Source: Rhodonellum sp041748555 (GTDB lineage Bacteria > Bacteroidota > Bacteroidia > Cytophagales > Cyclobacteriaceae). Taken from it: 64,000 bases of DNA. The position numbers and the translations under genes were made by a program. Positions 1-9,315 of this stretch are shown one piece after another. The stretch is taken from positions 1-64,000 of the forward strand of contig JBGTDA010000043.1 of NCBI GenBank assembly GCA_041748555.1. Reading direction: 5' to 3'. The notes under the pieces were generated by a model. It saw only the letters and a list, made by a program, of their open reading frames with translations, searched no databases and was not told where the DNA came from. Numbering within the stretch: the first letter of the stretch is position 1; the number at the start of each line of letters is the position of its first letter.

Positions 1-1598
1 ATTTTTTGTATTTCCTCATCAGAAGGTTCAGGAATCGATACATCAGGTTCGTTGAAAAAATTATATGGGTTATCTTCCCTGATACGGGGCATTCTCCAGG
101 AGTTGATGGTTTCCATTGATGGTTTTTCTTCTATGCGCCATGAAAAGCCCTCCAGTTTCTTTTCTTCCTCATTTAGAAGATGTGGCGGTGTAAATGATCC
201 CTCGGGTTTTACAAGGTGATTTATCCTGCTGATATCACCATCAGTAAAGTACATGAGTATTCTGGAGCAGAGAAGTTTGTTGACGCCACGTAAGGTACTG
301 TCATTGAGTAAATCAAAATACAGGGATTCCCCGTTTCCCTCAACTTCAAGTTTACTCATGTCTCCATCAAGGAAAAAGCCCTCCATTTTCCTTCCCTTGA
401 TCTGATTGTAATTATCCAAGGTGTCTTTTGTGACTACAAAAGCCTTTTGTTTCAAAATGGCCCGGTCGATGTCCTCGTTGGCAATCAAAAAATTTATGCT
501 GTCTGCTGTAATCTGGCTTTTGTCATTCCAGAGGACAGGGTCTCTGTAAAGGTGGATCGTTGAATCTGCATAGATATATGAGAGAGAATCGGATTTTCCT
601 GAAAGATCTGATTTGATGAGCTTCACGTTGTGAAAAACCAACAGATGTCTCTCCTCAGCATCCTCACTGTCCTGCGAAATCAAGGTGTCGCCGATCATGT
701 ATAATGTATCTGATTCGAAATACTTTCTCACCAAGGCATTTCCGTAAACCTGGCTGTATTTTCTGTCTTCCCAATATTTTCCCTCTTCCCCGAATATTTC
801 AACCTCTCTTTCTTTGTTGTAAATGCTTACATTTTCCCGCCCCTCATAATAATTTTGGTTTTCATCATAAAAAAGTGTTTCTGCATAGACCTTGCTGGTT
901 TCTGTTTCGGCATCGCCATCATAAAAGCGAAAGATTTTGTTTTCAGTATCATAATAACTTCCTTTTTGGGCATTCAGCTTATTGCCTTCTTTGGATACTA
1001 TATTGGTGATTCCTTCTGTTTCTGCAATCTTGCTCGGTGTGAGATAGATCAAAAAATTGGTTTTAAGAGTATAATCCGGATTGACCAAAATCACATTTTC
1101 AGTGAATGTTATTTTTTCAACCGCAGTTTCATAAATACCGTTTTGGCTGGTCAATACATTGACTGTGTCCACCACCCTTCCTTCGTTGAAGTAATTGGCA
1201 ATTCCTGTTTCGCGGTTGTAATCCAGAAAGTCTGTGTACAATGTAGTGTTATCATTACGGAAAACCACATGGTTTCTCAACTTGGCCATTTTTGTGTTTC
1301 CGTCATATTCTGCATACCTACTGGTGGTGGTAATGGGATCTTCCTGATCAATGATCCGGACATTTCCAAATAGTTTGGCCATGTTTTCTGATCTGTAAAA
1401 ATGTGCCGAGTCGCAGTAAATCAGGGAGCTCTGATGTTTCATCCGTACATTATTGATCAGTCGTTCGAATCCTCTTGCGCCCTGAAGTAGTTCGGCTTCC
1501 TGAATCTCCAGCATGTTTCCATTTTGGGTTTGGGCAAAAAGTCCGGGGCTACTTAACGAATAGAGCAATAAGAAAGTGAGGAGGGTGTTTTTGATCAT
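1..1598 (-). CDS. OstA/LptA-like envelope protein (3' end outside window)
   Basis: Reading leftward from an ATG whose first base is 1598, the frame stays open to the window edge in the parts I translated (both ends), giving about 532 residues with no stop seen. The first 25 residues are a classic signal peptide (MIKNTLLTFLLLYSL then ...GLFAQ). Mature sequence begins with a lipid-transport-like beta segment (LQGARGFERLINNVR, then IYCDSAHFYR), the pattern of OstA/LptA N-terminal repeats in Bacteroidota. Members of this family bridge lipopolysaccharide from the inner membrane to the LptD pore. The visible C-terminal part ends in a Pro/Glu-rich stretch, so probably only a short tail is missing. 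It is divergent from tilS, sharing a 49-bp intergenic region. Family call is from pattern recognition; LptA-type function is inferred. Confidence 0.72.
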   Translation of the reverse strand, partial: MIKNTLLTFLLLYSLSSPGLFAQTQNGNMLEIQEAELLQGARGFERLINNVRMKHQSSLIYCDSAHFYRSENMAKLFGNVRIIDQEDPITTTSRYAEYDGNTKMAKLRNHVVFRNDNTTLYTDFLDYNRETGIANYFNEGRVVDTVNVLTSQNGIYETAVEKITFTENVILVNPDYTLKTNFLIYLTPSKIAETEGITNIVSKEGNKLNAQKGSYYDTENKIFRFYDGDAETETSKVYAETLFYDENQNYYEGRENVSIYNKEREVEIFGEEGKYWEDRKYSQVYGNALVRKYFESDTLYMIGDTLISQDSEDAEERHLLVFHNVKLIKSDLSGKSDSLSYIYADSTIHLYRDPVLWNDKSQITADSINFLIANEDIDRAILKQKAFVVTKDTLDNYNQIKGRKMEGFFLDGDMSKLEVEGNGESLYFDLLNDSTLRGVNKLLCSRILMYFTDGDISRINHLVKPEGSFTPPHLLNEEEKKLEGFSWRIEEKPSMETINSWRMPRIREDNPYNFFNEPDVSIPEPSDEEIQK

Positions 1599-1622
1599 TT
1601 GAGTATTCTTCAGTGGCAAAAT

Positions 1623-1647
1623 TAACCAAAAATGGTATTTTTGGTTT
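1623..1647. promoter_or_regulatory. Perfect inverted repeat in the ostA-like/tilS divergent promoter
   Basis: Ten-base arms AACCAAAAAT and ATTTTTGGTT flank a 3-base centre, ending 1-3 bases before the tilS ATG at 1648. The right arm contains TATTTTTG (1636-1643), a match to the Bacteroidota -7 consensus TAnnTTTG, which would give tilS almost no leader. No clear -33 TTTG is seen at the usual distance, so the promoter reading is weak while the repeat itself is certain. Confidence 0.35.
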
Positions 1648-2994
1648 ATGGTTAACCACTTTATCGATCATATACGTTCAAAAAATATTTTGGATATCCA
1701 AAAACCTTACCTTCTCGCCATCAGCGGAGGAATGGACAGTGTATGCTTAGGACATTTGTTAAAAAAAGCCGGTTTTGATTTTTCTCTTGCCCATGTAAAT
1801 TTCCAGCTGCGGGATGCGGAAAGTGATGGAGATGAAGCTTTTGTCAGAGATTTGGCGGATTTGTGGGAAGTGGCGGTTTTTGTGAATAAAACACATTTTG
1901 ATCAATTCAAGGGAGATCAGCAATCGTTACAGATGTCTGCCCGGGATTTTAGATACAACTGGTTCGAAGATTTGATTTCTCAAAACAAATTTGAAGGAGT
2001 ACTGGTTGCCCATCATTTTGAAGATCAGGTGGAGACAGTAATGCTAAACCTCATGCGGGGAACCGGAATAGAGGGTGTTTATGGAATGGCCGAAAGGAGA
2101 GGGAATATCATCCGCCCTTTACTTTCCTTTAGAAGAAGGGAGCTTCTGGACTTTATGGAGAAAAACAGTTTCTCATGGAGAAATGACAGCAGCAACAATA
2201 AGAGTGATTACAAAAGGAATTATATCCGCAACGAAGTAATTCCGGTTCTCGCTTATGCTTTCCCTGATCCGGGACTTTCGTTGCAATACAGTTTTCAAAG
2301 AATAAAGGATACAGGAAACGCATTTTTCCATTTTTTTCACCAATGGAAAAAGGAGAAAGTGCAGCAGGAAGGGGATTATCAATACCTGAAATTTGAAGAT
2401 ATCACTGCCATTCCCGGCAAAAAATCAATTCTTTATTATTGGCTAAGGGATTTTGGATTCAATTATGATGATGTGCTTTCGGTGATTTCAGCCATACAGA
2501 AAGGTGAAAGTGGTAAAACATTTTCATCTCGGAATAATGTGTTGATTATCGACAGAGACATATTAATTGTTGGAAAGCAGAATTTTGATTTCCCAAAGGT
2601 AGAATTATCGGCTACGGATATTGGATTAAAGCTGCAGGATGCTGAATACGAAATCCTAAAACTTTCCAACGAAGTGAAAATTGACCGGTCTCCCATCAAT
2701 GCTATGATGGATATGGACAAACTAATATATCCTCTTTCGGTAAGAAAATGGGAGCATGGAGACAAATTTGTGCCCCTGGGAATGAAAAACGAAAAGAAAA
2801 TCAGCGATTTATTGATAAATTTGAAAGTACCTTTGATTCACAAAAAAACTGTGGCAGTCCTTTGTTCAGGCAATGAGATCGCTTGGGTTATCGGTTATAG
2901 GATAAATGACCGTTTTAAATGTGATGCCAATACCAAAAATGTGTTATACTTCAAAAGAAAGAGCGATGACCAATCCATTTTCCAAAACTTTTAG
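1648..2994 (+). CDS. tilS: tRNA(Ile)-lysidine synthase
   Basis: TilS ligates lysine to C34 of the CAU-anticodon tRNA-Ile using ATP, turning it into an AUA reader; it is essential and cytoplasmic. The PP-loop ATPase signature SGGMDS is at residues 26-31, followed by the N-type ATP pyrophosphatase fold (HVNFQLRDAESD at about 49-60; AHHFEDQVET near 127). The C-terminal third (about 360-440) matches the TilS C-terminal substrate-binding domain, with WEHGDKFVPLGM and VIGYRINDRF. The 448-aa length is typical. The ATG at 1648 follows a palindromic promoter region. Its last 29 bases overlap the start of the next gene, indicating co-transcription. Confidence 0.95.
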   Translation: MVNHFIDHIRSKNILDIQKPYLLAISGGMDSVCLGHLLKKAGFDFSLAHVNFQLRDAESDGDEAFVRDLADLWEVAVFVNKTHFDQFKGDQQSLQMSARDFRYNWFEDLISQNKFEGVLVAHHFEDQVETVMLNLMRGTGIEGVYGMAERRGNIIRPLLSFRRRELLDFMEKNSFSWRNDSSNNKSDYKRNYIRNEVIPVLAYAFPDPGLSLQYSFQRIKDTGNAFFHFFHQWKKEKVQQEGDYQYLKFEDITAIPGKKSILYYWLRDFGFNYDDVLSVISAIQKGESGKTFSSRNNVLIIDRDILIVGKQNFDFPKVELSATDIGLKLQDAEYEILKLSNEVKIDRSPINAMMDMDKLIYPLSVRKWEHGDKFVPLGMKNEKKISDLLINLKVPLIHKKTVAVLCSGNEIAWVIGYRINDRFKCDANTKNVLYFKRKSDDQSIFQNF

Positions 2995-3487
2995 TTCTGC
3001 GGAATTGGAAGTGTTTCAGTTTTTGTCACAAGTCCGGTTCTTCGAAAAATTAAAGAATGGGGAAATGGCTAGATTCATACCTGCCATCCATCATCGGAAG
3101 TATACAAAAGGAGAGGTGGTTTTTTTTCGAAATGATCCCAGTCAGGCCATTTATTTGATAAAATCCGGGTTCGTAAGCCTCACGGTTGATATCAAGGATA
3201 ATTTCGAAGTGGTTTTGGAAGTGCGCAAAAGAGAAGCATTCGGTGAAAATTCTTTACTCGAAAACACCAAAAGAATTTATACAGCTATCGTGAGTTCCGA
3301 AGAGGCTGAGCTGATGGTAATTCCACATTTTGCCATTCAGGAGATTTTCGACACCAATCCCAGGATCAAGGCCAAAATGATGACGTCCCTCTCAGAGTTT
3401 TACAACCAAAACAACCAGAGGCTTTTTAAATCTTACCAAAGCTCTTTTGGTTTCTTCAACCTCGGTCAGATGTTTGAGAATGGCTAA
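2966..3487 (+). CDS. Cyclic nucleotide-binding domain protein without HTH
   Basis: A 173-residue protein made almost wholly of one cNMP-binding/RmlC-like beta barrel (about residues 20-140): GEVVFFRNDPSQAIYLIKSG, then FGENSLLE with a following KRIYTAIV that resembles a phosphate-binding cassette. There is no C-terminal helix-turn-helix, so it is not a CRP-type activator by itself. I chose the ATG at 2966 (preceded by AAAGAAAGAG) over an upstream in-frame ATG at 2906, which lies deep inside tilS. It overlaps tilS by 29 bp and is probably co-expressed with it. Ligand and partner are unknown; it may be a protein-binding sensor. Confidence 0.75.
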   Translation: MTNPFSKTFSSAELEVFQFLSQVRFFEKLKNGEMARFIPAIHHRKYTKGEVVFFRNDPSQAIYLIKSGFVSLTVDIKDNFEVVLEVRKREAFGENSLLENTKRIYTAIVSSEEAELMVIPHFAIQEIFDTNPRIKAKMMTSLSEFYNQNNQRLFKSYQSSFGFFNLGQMFENG

Positions 3488-3722
3488 AAAAAAACCTCGG
3501 ATCGATCTGTGTGATATTTATTATTCATTCAAAATTTTTCGGACGAAATACGTTTGGTTACTTATAAATCACCCTCTTGGAAATCCCTTCTTCCGGTAAT
3601 CCGCCGCAGGAAATGCCCTTCCATCAAGTTATCAAAGGATTGCTTCATTAAATGTGCTTTGTTTAATAACTTAGCGATCCTATTGGAAAACTTTAAAAAT
3701 TTTTAACATTAATTCATAAATT

Positions 3723-4661
3723 ATGACAAAAGTAACCGTAGTTGGAGCCGGTAATGTCGGCGCAACATGTGCTGATGTGTTGGCCTACAGAGAGATTGCA
3801 GAAGAAATAATATTGTTGGACATAAAAGAAGGTGTTGCAGAAGGCAAGGCTTTGGATATTTGGCAAAAAGCCCCAATCAACCAATATGACAGCAGAACCA
3901 TCGGCAGTACAAATGATTACAGCAAAACTGCTGATTCTGATGTGGTGGTGATTACATCGGGACTTCCAAGAAAACCCGGGATGACCCGTGACGACTTGAT
4001 CGAAACCAATGCAGGTATCGTAAAGTCGGTGACCGAAAATGTGGTGAAATATTCTCCCAATGCTATTATAATAGTCGTATCCAATCCCCTGGATGTAATG
4101 ACTTACCAAGCTCATATCACATCAAAACTGCCTAGAGCTAAGGTTTTGGGAATGGCGGGAATTTTGGATACTGCCCGATACAGGGCTTTTATTGCAGATC
4201 ATCTTAATGTTTCAAACAAAGAAATCCAAGCTATTCTGATGGGTGGTCATGGAGACACGATGGTACCTTTGCCAAGATATACAACCGTTGCAGGGATTCC
4301 TGTCACTGAGTTGATTGATAAAGCAACTTTGGATGCGATAATAGAAAGGACAAAATCCGGAGGTGGCGAGCTGGTAAAACTGATGGGTACCTCGGCTTGG
4401 TATGCACCGGGTTCCGCTGCAGCTCAGATGGTGGAAGCCATACTTAGAAATCAGAAAAGGGTATTTCCTGTTTGTATCAAACTTGAAGGTGAATATGGAA
4501 TCGATGACTGCTATCTCGGAGTTCCGGTGATTCTGGGTAAAAACGGGATAGAAAAAGTCATTGAACTTGACCTGAATGAAGAAGAGAAGGCACTTTTGGA
4601 AGTCTCCAGAGGACATGTGAAAGAAGTGATGAAAGTTCTGGACAATCTGTCCAAAAAATAG
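3723..4661 (+). CDS. mdh: Malate dehydrogenase (LDH-like type)
   Basis: NAD-dependent interconversion of malate and oxaloacetate in the TCA cycle, cytoplasmic. The 312-residue chain starts with the Rossmann motif GAGNVG (8-13) and an acidic residue in LLDIKEG (D33) that favours NAD. Substrate arginines are seen in SGLPRKPGMTRDDL (R83, R89) and LDTARYR; R83 at this position marks malate rather than lactate specificity. The catalytic His is in GGHGD (174-178). The gene stands alone, with about 235 bp of non-coding sequence upstream and a strong terminator right after its stop. Confidence 0.95.
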   Translation: MTKVTVVGAGNVGATCADVLAYREIAEEIILLDIKEGVAEGKALDIWQKAPINQYDSRTIGSTNDYSKTADSDVVVITSGLPRKPGMTRDDLIETNAGIVKSVTENVVKYSPNAIIIVVSNPLDVMTYQAHITSKLPRAKVLGMAGILDTARYRAFIADHLNVSNKEIQAILMGGHGDTMVPLPRYTTVAGIPVTELIDKATLDAIIERTKSGGGELVKLMGTSAWYAPGSAAAQMVEAILRNQKRVFPVCIKLEGEYGIDDCYLGVPVILGKNGIEKVIELDLNEEEKALLEVSRGHVKEVMKVLDNLSKK

Positions 4662-4671
4662 TATTGATTCA

Positions 4672-4712
4672 AAACCGAATCCCGAAATTCATTTTCGGGA
4701 TTTCGGTTTTTA
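4672..4712 (+). terminator. Rho-independent terminator after mdh
   Basis: Arm AACCGAATCCCGAA and its near-complement TTCGGGATTTCGGTT (one bulged base) are separated by a short loop and followed by T5. It begins 11 bases after the mdh stop. Its presence argues against any start for the next gene upstream of it. Confidence 0.85.
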
Positions 4713-4774
4713 TTTACTTTTTAATCCTGAATACCTTATGTTTACCCATCCCATTCATTCAAAGTATTTGCCCG

Positions 4775-7501
4775 GTGAAAATAATAAAGCAGATTATAGC
4801 ATTCTTAATCATTATCAGTTTGGGAATTGGTGCTTATTTTTTGATCCAAACACAATATTTAAACAAACAAATCAATGCCCTTGACCTGATTTCAGCTGAT
4901 GCTGTTTTGGTTTTCGAAACAGAAGAACCCGTCACGGCATGGAACAACCTGGTCACGCAACCCATCTGGCAAAGACTTTCGGAATTGCCGTCTTTAAAAA
5001 ACGCCGAGGAGCAATTGGTAGCATTGGATTCTTTGGTTGGTAGATCCGGGAATCTGGACCGATCGCTGAAAGGAAACCAAATGGTAATTTCCTTGCATAC
5101 AGTGGGAAAAGACGAATTTGATTTTATGTTTGTTCTTGCGTTTAAGGATGGTGCCGACGAATCTTTCGTTCTTGACCTGGAAAAAAACCTTCCGGAATTG
5201 TCCCGGGTTGTGACCCGTAGCTATAGTGATGTTACGATTTATGAGCTTCAGAGTCCCAATTTGGAGCGGAACCTGACCTATTCCAAAATCGATAATATTC
5301 TTGTTGCCAGCTATACTTCATTTTTAGTGGAAGAAGCGATTAGGTTTTCAAAAAGCAGCACACAAAATACCTTTAAAGAACACTACAAAGAATTGTTTAC
5401 TGCCTTACCTTCTCCAAAAGGAATGGGAGTTTTCAGAGTTACAAGTCAAGGTCTGGCAAAATTGGTCAATGGAATTTCCAGAGACAGCAATATTCCTATG
5501 GTCAGGAATTTTTCCCAAAACAAACTTGCAGCTAACCTTGAACTTAATTTTGCCGAAAACAAAATTCATCTGGCAGGATGGGCAGTATTTGTGGATGGAA
5601 ACAGAATCGATTTTCAGGATTTAAAACCGGTGAAAAACAATGTTTTCAGAAACCATATTTCCAACCGTACAGCAGTTTTTTTTCAATATCAGAGCAGCGA
5701 AAACGAAGAACTGCAACAGATCAAAAATCTGAGTTTTCAACCTAGGAACACGCTCAAAGGAGATATTGAAAAAGACTTGTTCAAAAAAGGGTTTTTGGAA
5801 AACCTGAAAGGGGGGCTTGGTTTTTCTCTCTTCGAGACGGTAGTAAATGAACCTCAGGATAAAATTCTTCTCATTCATACAGATCGTCTGGAGGATCAGA
5901 TACAACTTCTGAAGGAGTTTAATCTTGGCCTTGCAAAAATTGATTTGTCTCTAATCCCCGTAGATTATTACCAAAACCGGGAAATATTTATGGTGGCGGA
6001 AGAGGAGTTTCCGGCGCATTTGTTTGATGGGAAATTCTTGGGTTTTGACGATACTTTTATCACAGGCATGGGAGAAATGCTGGTTTTTGCCAATAGCAGC
6101 AAGGCAATGAAAATTTTTCTTGATGATGTGGCGAGCGACAATACCTGGGGAAAGTCACTTCAGCATAAGCAATTCATGGAAGGGGTTTCACAAAATGCCT
6201 GGTTTAATTTTGTTGTCAACGTACCTCGATTTTGGAACAGCGTGATAGAGATCAGCTCGCCTAACTGGCAGGCATTTTTTCAGAAATATGCGCCACAACT
6301 TAAATCGATTGATCTGTTGGCACTTCAGGTAACCGAAAAAAATAATGGACATGCGGTAAATGTACAGATGGGTTACAATCCTGGACCTATAAAAGCTGTC
6401 CGGGACATAGCTTTGTCTGAGAATAAATCTATAAGGTTCAACCACCAACTAATCTTTGGACCCAAATCCATTCAGAATTTTAATGATAAAAGTTATGAAT
6501 ATGTGGTTCAGGATGAATTATTTAACCTCCATCTTCTGACTTCTGAAGGGGAACGGGTCTTTTCCAAAATTCTGGATGGCCCGATTGTTTCAGATATTTT
6601 TCAGATTGATTATTATAAAAACGGAAAGCTTCAGCTGCTTTTTGCCACAGGGGAGATGGTTTATGTAATTGATCGATTCGGTTCCCCTATCCCGGGGTTT
6701 CCAACCAATCCTTCAAATGAAGTCATTACACATCTCAGCTTGGTGGATTACAGCAACACCCGGGATTACAGGTATTTTTTGGCCACAGAACCCGGCAATC
6801 TTTTCCTGCTGGATAGTGATGGAAAAGCTTTGGAAGGATGGAATCCGAATAAAATCAGTGGCTCACTTTCCGCCGCACCGGCCCATCACCGCATTGCCGG
6901 AGTGGGTGATCAGATGGTCGCATTCAGCAACAACGGAAATTTACATCTTTTCAACAGAAGGGGTGAGCCACAGATTGGCAGTCCGATCCGATTGGGAGGT
7001 GCTCTTGATTCTGAATACATCGTTATCGAGAGGGGAAGTGCAAAAGATACTAGGATTGTCACTGTCACCAAAGACGGGGAAGTGGTGCAGGTCAATTTCA
7101 AGGGGGAACTTGCCTATAGAAATCAGTTGCTCCGGCCTGACAGGGAAAGCAAATTCAGCTTGGTCAAGGATCAAACGGATAACAGATTTCTTTTTGTTGT
7201 TCAGGAGTTCAACAAAGTGACCGTGATGGATCCCGAATATAAGGTGCTGTTTACAAAAGAGATTTCAGCAGGGGATCTTGACTTTCAATATTTTTCCTTT
7301 GGTGCAGATAAAAATATTTTTGTCTTGATAGATAAGACCCAAGAATTTATCTATTTGTACAATATCAAAGGTGATTTACTCAATACACTTCCCATCAGTG
7401 GCAAAACCGAAATTGATCTGAAATATTCGGGAAGCCAAAATGAATACACGATCCATACTGTAAATCAGGATAAGTTTTCAGAATATAAACTTCCCACTTA
7501 A
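4775..7501 (+). CDS. Membrane-anchored protein with C-terminal propeller-like repeats
   Basis: About 908 residues from GTG 4775. The frame is open back to 4664, but that extension would translate the mdh terminator, so the start just before the KIIKQIIAFLIIISLGIGAY membrane segment is preferred. After one N-terminal transmembrane helix (about 4-25) comes a roughly 550-residue extracytoplasmic region resembling DUF3352-type proteins (LISADAVLVFETEEP opening; SLKGNQMVISLHT), then about 300 residues of repeated short beta strands with VIDRFGSPIPGFPT, LLDSDGKALEGW and LFNRRGEPQIGSP. These are typical of PQQ/WD-like blades that read out aligned 'G.P..GWP' loops. Function is not known. A surface or periplasmic scaffold role is a guess. 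Confidence 0.6.
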   Translation: MKIIKQIIAFLIIISLGIGAYFLIQTQYLNKQINALDLISADAVLVFETEEPVTAWNNLVTQPIWQRLSELPSLKNAEEQLVALDSLVGRSGNLDRSLKGNQMVISLHTVGKDEFDFMFVLAFKDGADESFVLDLEKNLPELSRVVTRSYSDVTIYELQSPNLERNLTYSKIDNILVASYTSFLVEEAIRFSKSSTQNTFKEHYKELFTALPSPKGMGVFRVTSQGLAKLVNGISRDSNIPMVRNFSQNKLAANLELNFAENKIHLAGWAVFVDGNRIDFQDLKPVKNNVFRNHISNRTAVFFQYQSSENEELQQIKNLSFQPRNTLKGDIEKDLFKKGFLENLKGGLGFSLFETVVNEPQDKILLIHTDRLEDQIQLLKEFNLGLAKIDLSLIPVDYYQNREIFMVAEEEFPAHLFDGKFLGFDDTFITGMGEMLVFANSSKAMKIFLDDVASDNTWGKSLQHKQFMEGVSQNAWFNFVVNVPRFWNSVIEISSPNWQAFFQKYAPQLKSIDLLALQVTEKNNGHAVNVQMGYNPGPIKAVRDIALSENKSIRFNHQLIFGPKSIQNFNDKSYEYVVQDELFNLHLLTSEGERVFSKILDGPIVSDIFQIDYYKNGKLQLLFATGEMVYVIDRFGSPIPGFPTNPSNEVITHLSLVDYSNTRDYRYFLATEPGNLFLLDSDGKALEGWNPNKISGSLSAAPAHHRIAGVGDQMVAFSNNGNLHLFNRRGEPQIGSPIRLGGALDSEYIVIERGSAKDTRIVTVTKDGEVVQVNFKGELAYRNQLLRPDRESKFSLVKDQTDNRFLFVVQEFNKVTVMDPEYKVLFTKEISAGDLDFQYFSFGADKNIFVLIDKTQEFIYLYNIKGDLLNTLPISGKTEIDLKYSGSQNEYTIHTVNQDKFSEYKLPT

Positions 7502-7628
7502 TCAGGTCGCTTTAAATCGGTTGGAGAAGTGTCTGAAAAATCGAAAGCTAATTGAAAGGCATATTTTAATTTGATTTTGGCCTTAAGCATATTGAAATAC
7601 TACCTTTGCGCCAGCAAAATAAAAACCC

Positions 7629-9305
7629 ATGTACAAAACTGTCAAGTTTACCCTAGTCCTTATTTTTGTTTTCATTCAATATCAGATGCTTTATGGTCAG
7701 GTAATTCTGGATGATGATCAAATCCCTGTTGACCTGGAGGAATTTCAGAACCTTAATACTCCCTACAGTACTACGGTCACATTTTTTTACAATCTCCGTG
7801 AAGAAAATTATAATCCACAAGCTGCGGCAAAATCCTTGTCAACCCGAGGAGATCTTGAGGGAGAACCCGGCAGATTGGGCATCAAACTTAAACAGGTATT
7901 TGATGGAAATGGAGTTTATGTTCGGCTCAACAACGTGCCTAATGACCCTGATTATGTTGATTCCTTAAGCAACAACCAACAGCGATATTATTTTGATGCC
8001 AAAAGGTTGCCTGCAGTCTTTCTTGAGAAAAGGGGAAATTCATGGGTATTCAGTACCTACACCGTCTCTCAGATTGACCAGATGCATAGGGAAACTTATC
8101 CTTTTGGTACAGATAAATTATTGAATCTTCTACCAAAAATAGGTACCCAAGTCTATTTTGGACTTCACCTGTGGCAATTGGCAGGATTGTTTTTTCTGAT
8201 ATTATTGCTGTTTTTGTCTCATAAGATTATTACATTTTTGATAGATAAAGGCCTTCTTTATTTGTTGATTAAGTTTGATTATGGTGAGACAGGCGAGAAA
8301 TACCTGCTGCCCGTTGCCAGGATAATCAGTATCTATTTTATCGTATTGCTACTTTCTCTTTTTATAAGATTGCTTCTGCTGCCTATAGAAGTGGTTTCAT
8401 GGGTATTGCTGTTGCTGAATGCTGCCAAACCGTTTATACTGACTCTGGTCTTTTATAAAATCGTTGATTTAATAGCACTGTATTTTGAAAATGTAGCTGC
8501 AAAAACGAACTCCACGCTGGATGATCAGCTCGTGCCTTTGGTAAGAAAAACATTAAAGGCTTTTGTAGTGATCATAGGCACGCTTTATATTTTGAAAGAT
8601 GGGCTGGATATTGATATTGTACCTTTTTTGACGGGGCTTTCGATTGGTGGACTTGCCTTTGCCTTGGCTGCCCAGGATACCATTAAAAACTTCTTCGGTT
8701 CGGTGATGATTTTCATAGACAAACCCTTTCAGGTCGGGGATTGGATTACAAGCGGTGATGTGGATGGTACCGTGGAGGAAGTAGGATTTCGCTCCACGCG
8801 TGTAAGGACTTTCCGTAATTCTGTCATGTATATTCCAAATGGTAAAATTGCTGACGCAACTATCGACAATCATGGATTGAGAGCTTATAGAAGGTTTTTC
8901 ACCACACTCACGATAACCTATGATACGCCTCCGCAGCTGGTTGAGACATTTGTGTTGGGTTTAAGGCAAATCGTGGAAAGACATCCGGATACCCTAAAGA
9001 CCAATTACCATGTTTATTTCAACAACCTTTCGGCCTATAGCCAGGATGTGATGTTCTATATATTTTTTGCAGTGCCCACTTGGGGAGAAGAGCTGCGCTG
9101 CAAACATGAAGTTCTCATCCGGATTGTAAAGCTAGCGAATAGTCTGGGGGTAAGATTTGCCTTTCCGACACAAACCATGCATATGGAAAGTTTCCCCGAA
9201 AAGAAAACTTTGGTTCCGGAATATTCAGCAGAGTCAGGAGCTTATCAGCTTAAACTTCAGGAATTTTTGAATAATGAACTCACCAAAAAGGATAAGCCTT
9301 CATAA
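7629..9305 (+). CDS. MscS-family mechanosensitive channel
   Basis: The 558-residue protein has a signal peptide (1-24), a periplasmic N-terminal domain (to about 170), about four membrane helices (roughly 178-200, 230-260, 265-290, 310-345) and the MscS pore/beta-domain signature: GGLAFALAAQDTIKNFFGS at about 338-356 and DKPFQVGDWI just after. The RNSVMYIPNGKIADATIDN segment is the conserved beta-domain edge. It is expected to gate ions and osmolytes on hypo-osmotic shock in the inner membrane. The extra N-terminal domain makes it one of the larger MscS relatives. It converges on the next minus-strand gene with only 10 bp between stops. Confidence 0.9.
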   Translation: MYKTVKFTLVLIFVFIQYQMLYGQVILDDDQIPVDLEEFQNLNTPYSTTVTFFYNLREENYNPQAAAKSLSTRGDLEGEPGRLGIKLKQVFDGNGVYVRLNNVPNDPDYVDSLSNNQQRYYFDAKRLPAVFLEKRGNSWVFSTYTVSQIDQMHRETYPFGTDKLLNLLPKIGTQVYFGLHLWQLAGLFFLILLLFLSHKIITFLIDKGLLYLLIKFDYGETGEKYLLPVARIISIYFIVLLLSLFIRLLLLPIEVVSWVLLLLNAAKPFILTLVFYKIVDLIALYFENVAAKTNSTLDDQLVPLVRKTLKAFVVIIGTLYILKDGLDIDIVPFLTGLSIGGLAFALAAQDTIKNFFGSVMIFIDKPFQVGDWITSGDVDGTVEEVGFRSTRVRTFRNSVMYIPNGKIADATIDNHGLRAYRRFFTTLTITYDTPPQLVETFVLGLRQIVERHPDTLKTNYHVYFNNLSAYSQDVMFYIFFAVPTWGEELRCKHEVLIRIVKLANSLGVRFAFPTQTMHMESFPEKKTLVPEYSAESGAYQLKLQEFLNNELTKKDKPS

Positions 9306-9315
9306 AAATTATTCC

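Noticed and set aside
855..1373. Plus-strand frame of 172 codons near the left edge
   Set aside because: It is antisense to the OstA/LptA-like gene and its translation has a Cys/Phe/Ile-rich shadow composition.
4664..4774. In-frame upstream extension of the large anchored protein from TTG 4664
   Set aside because: It would translate the mdh terminator hairpin, and the GTG at 4775 directly precedes the membrane anchor.
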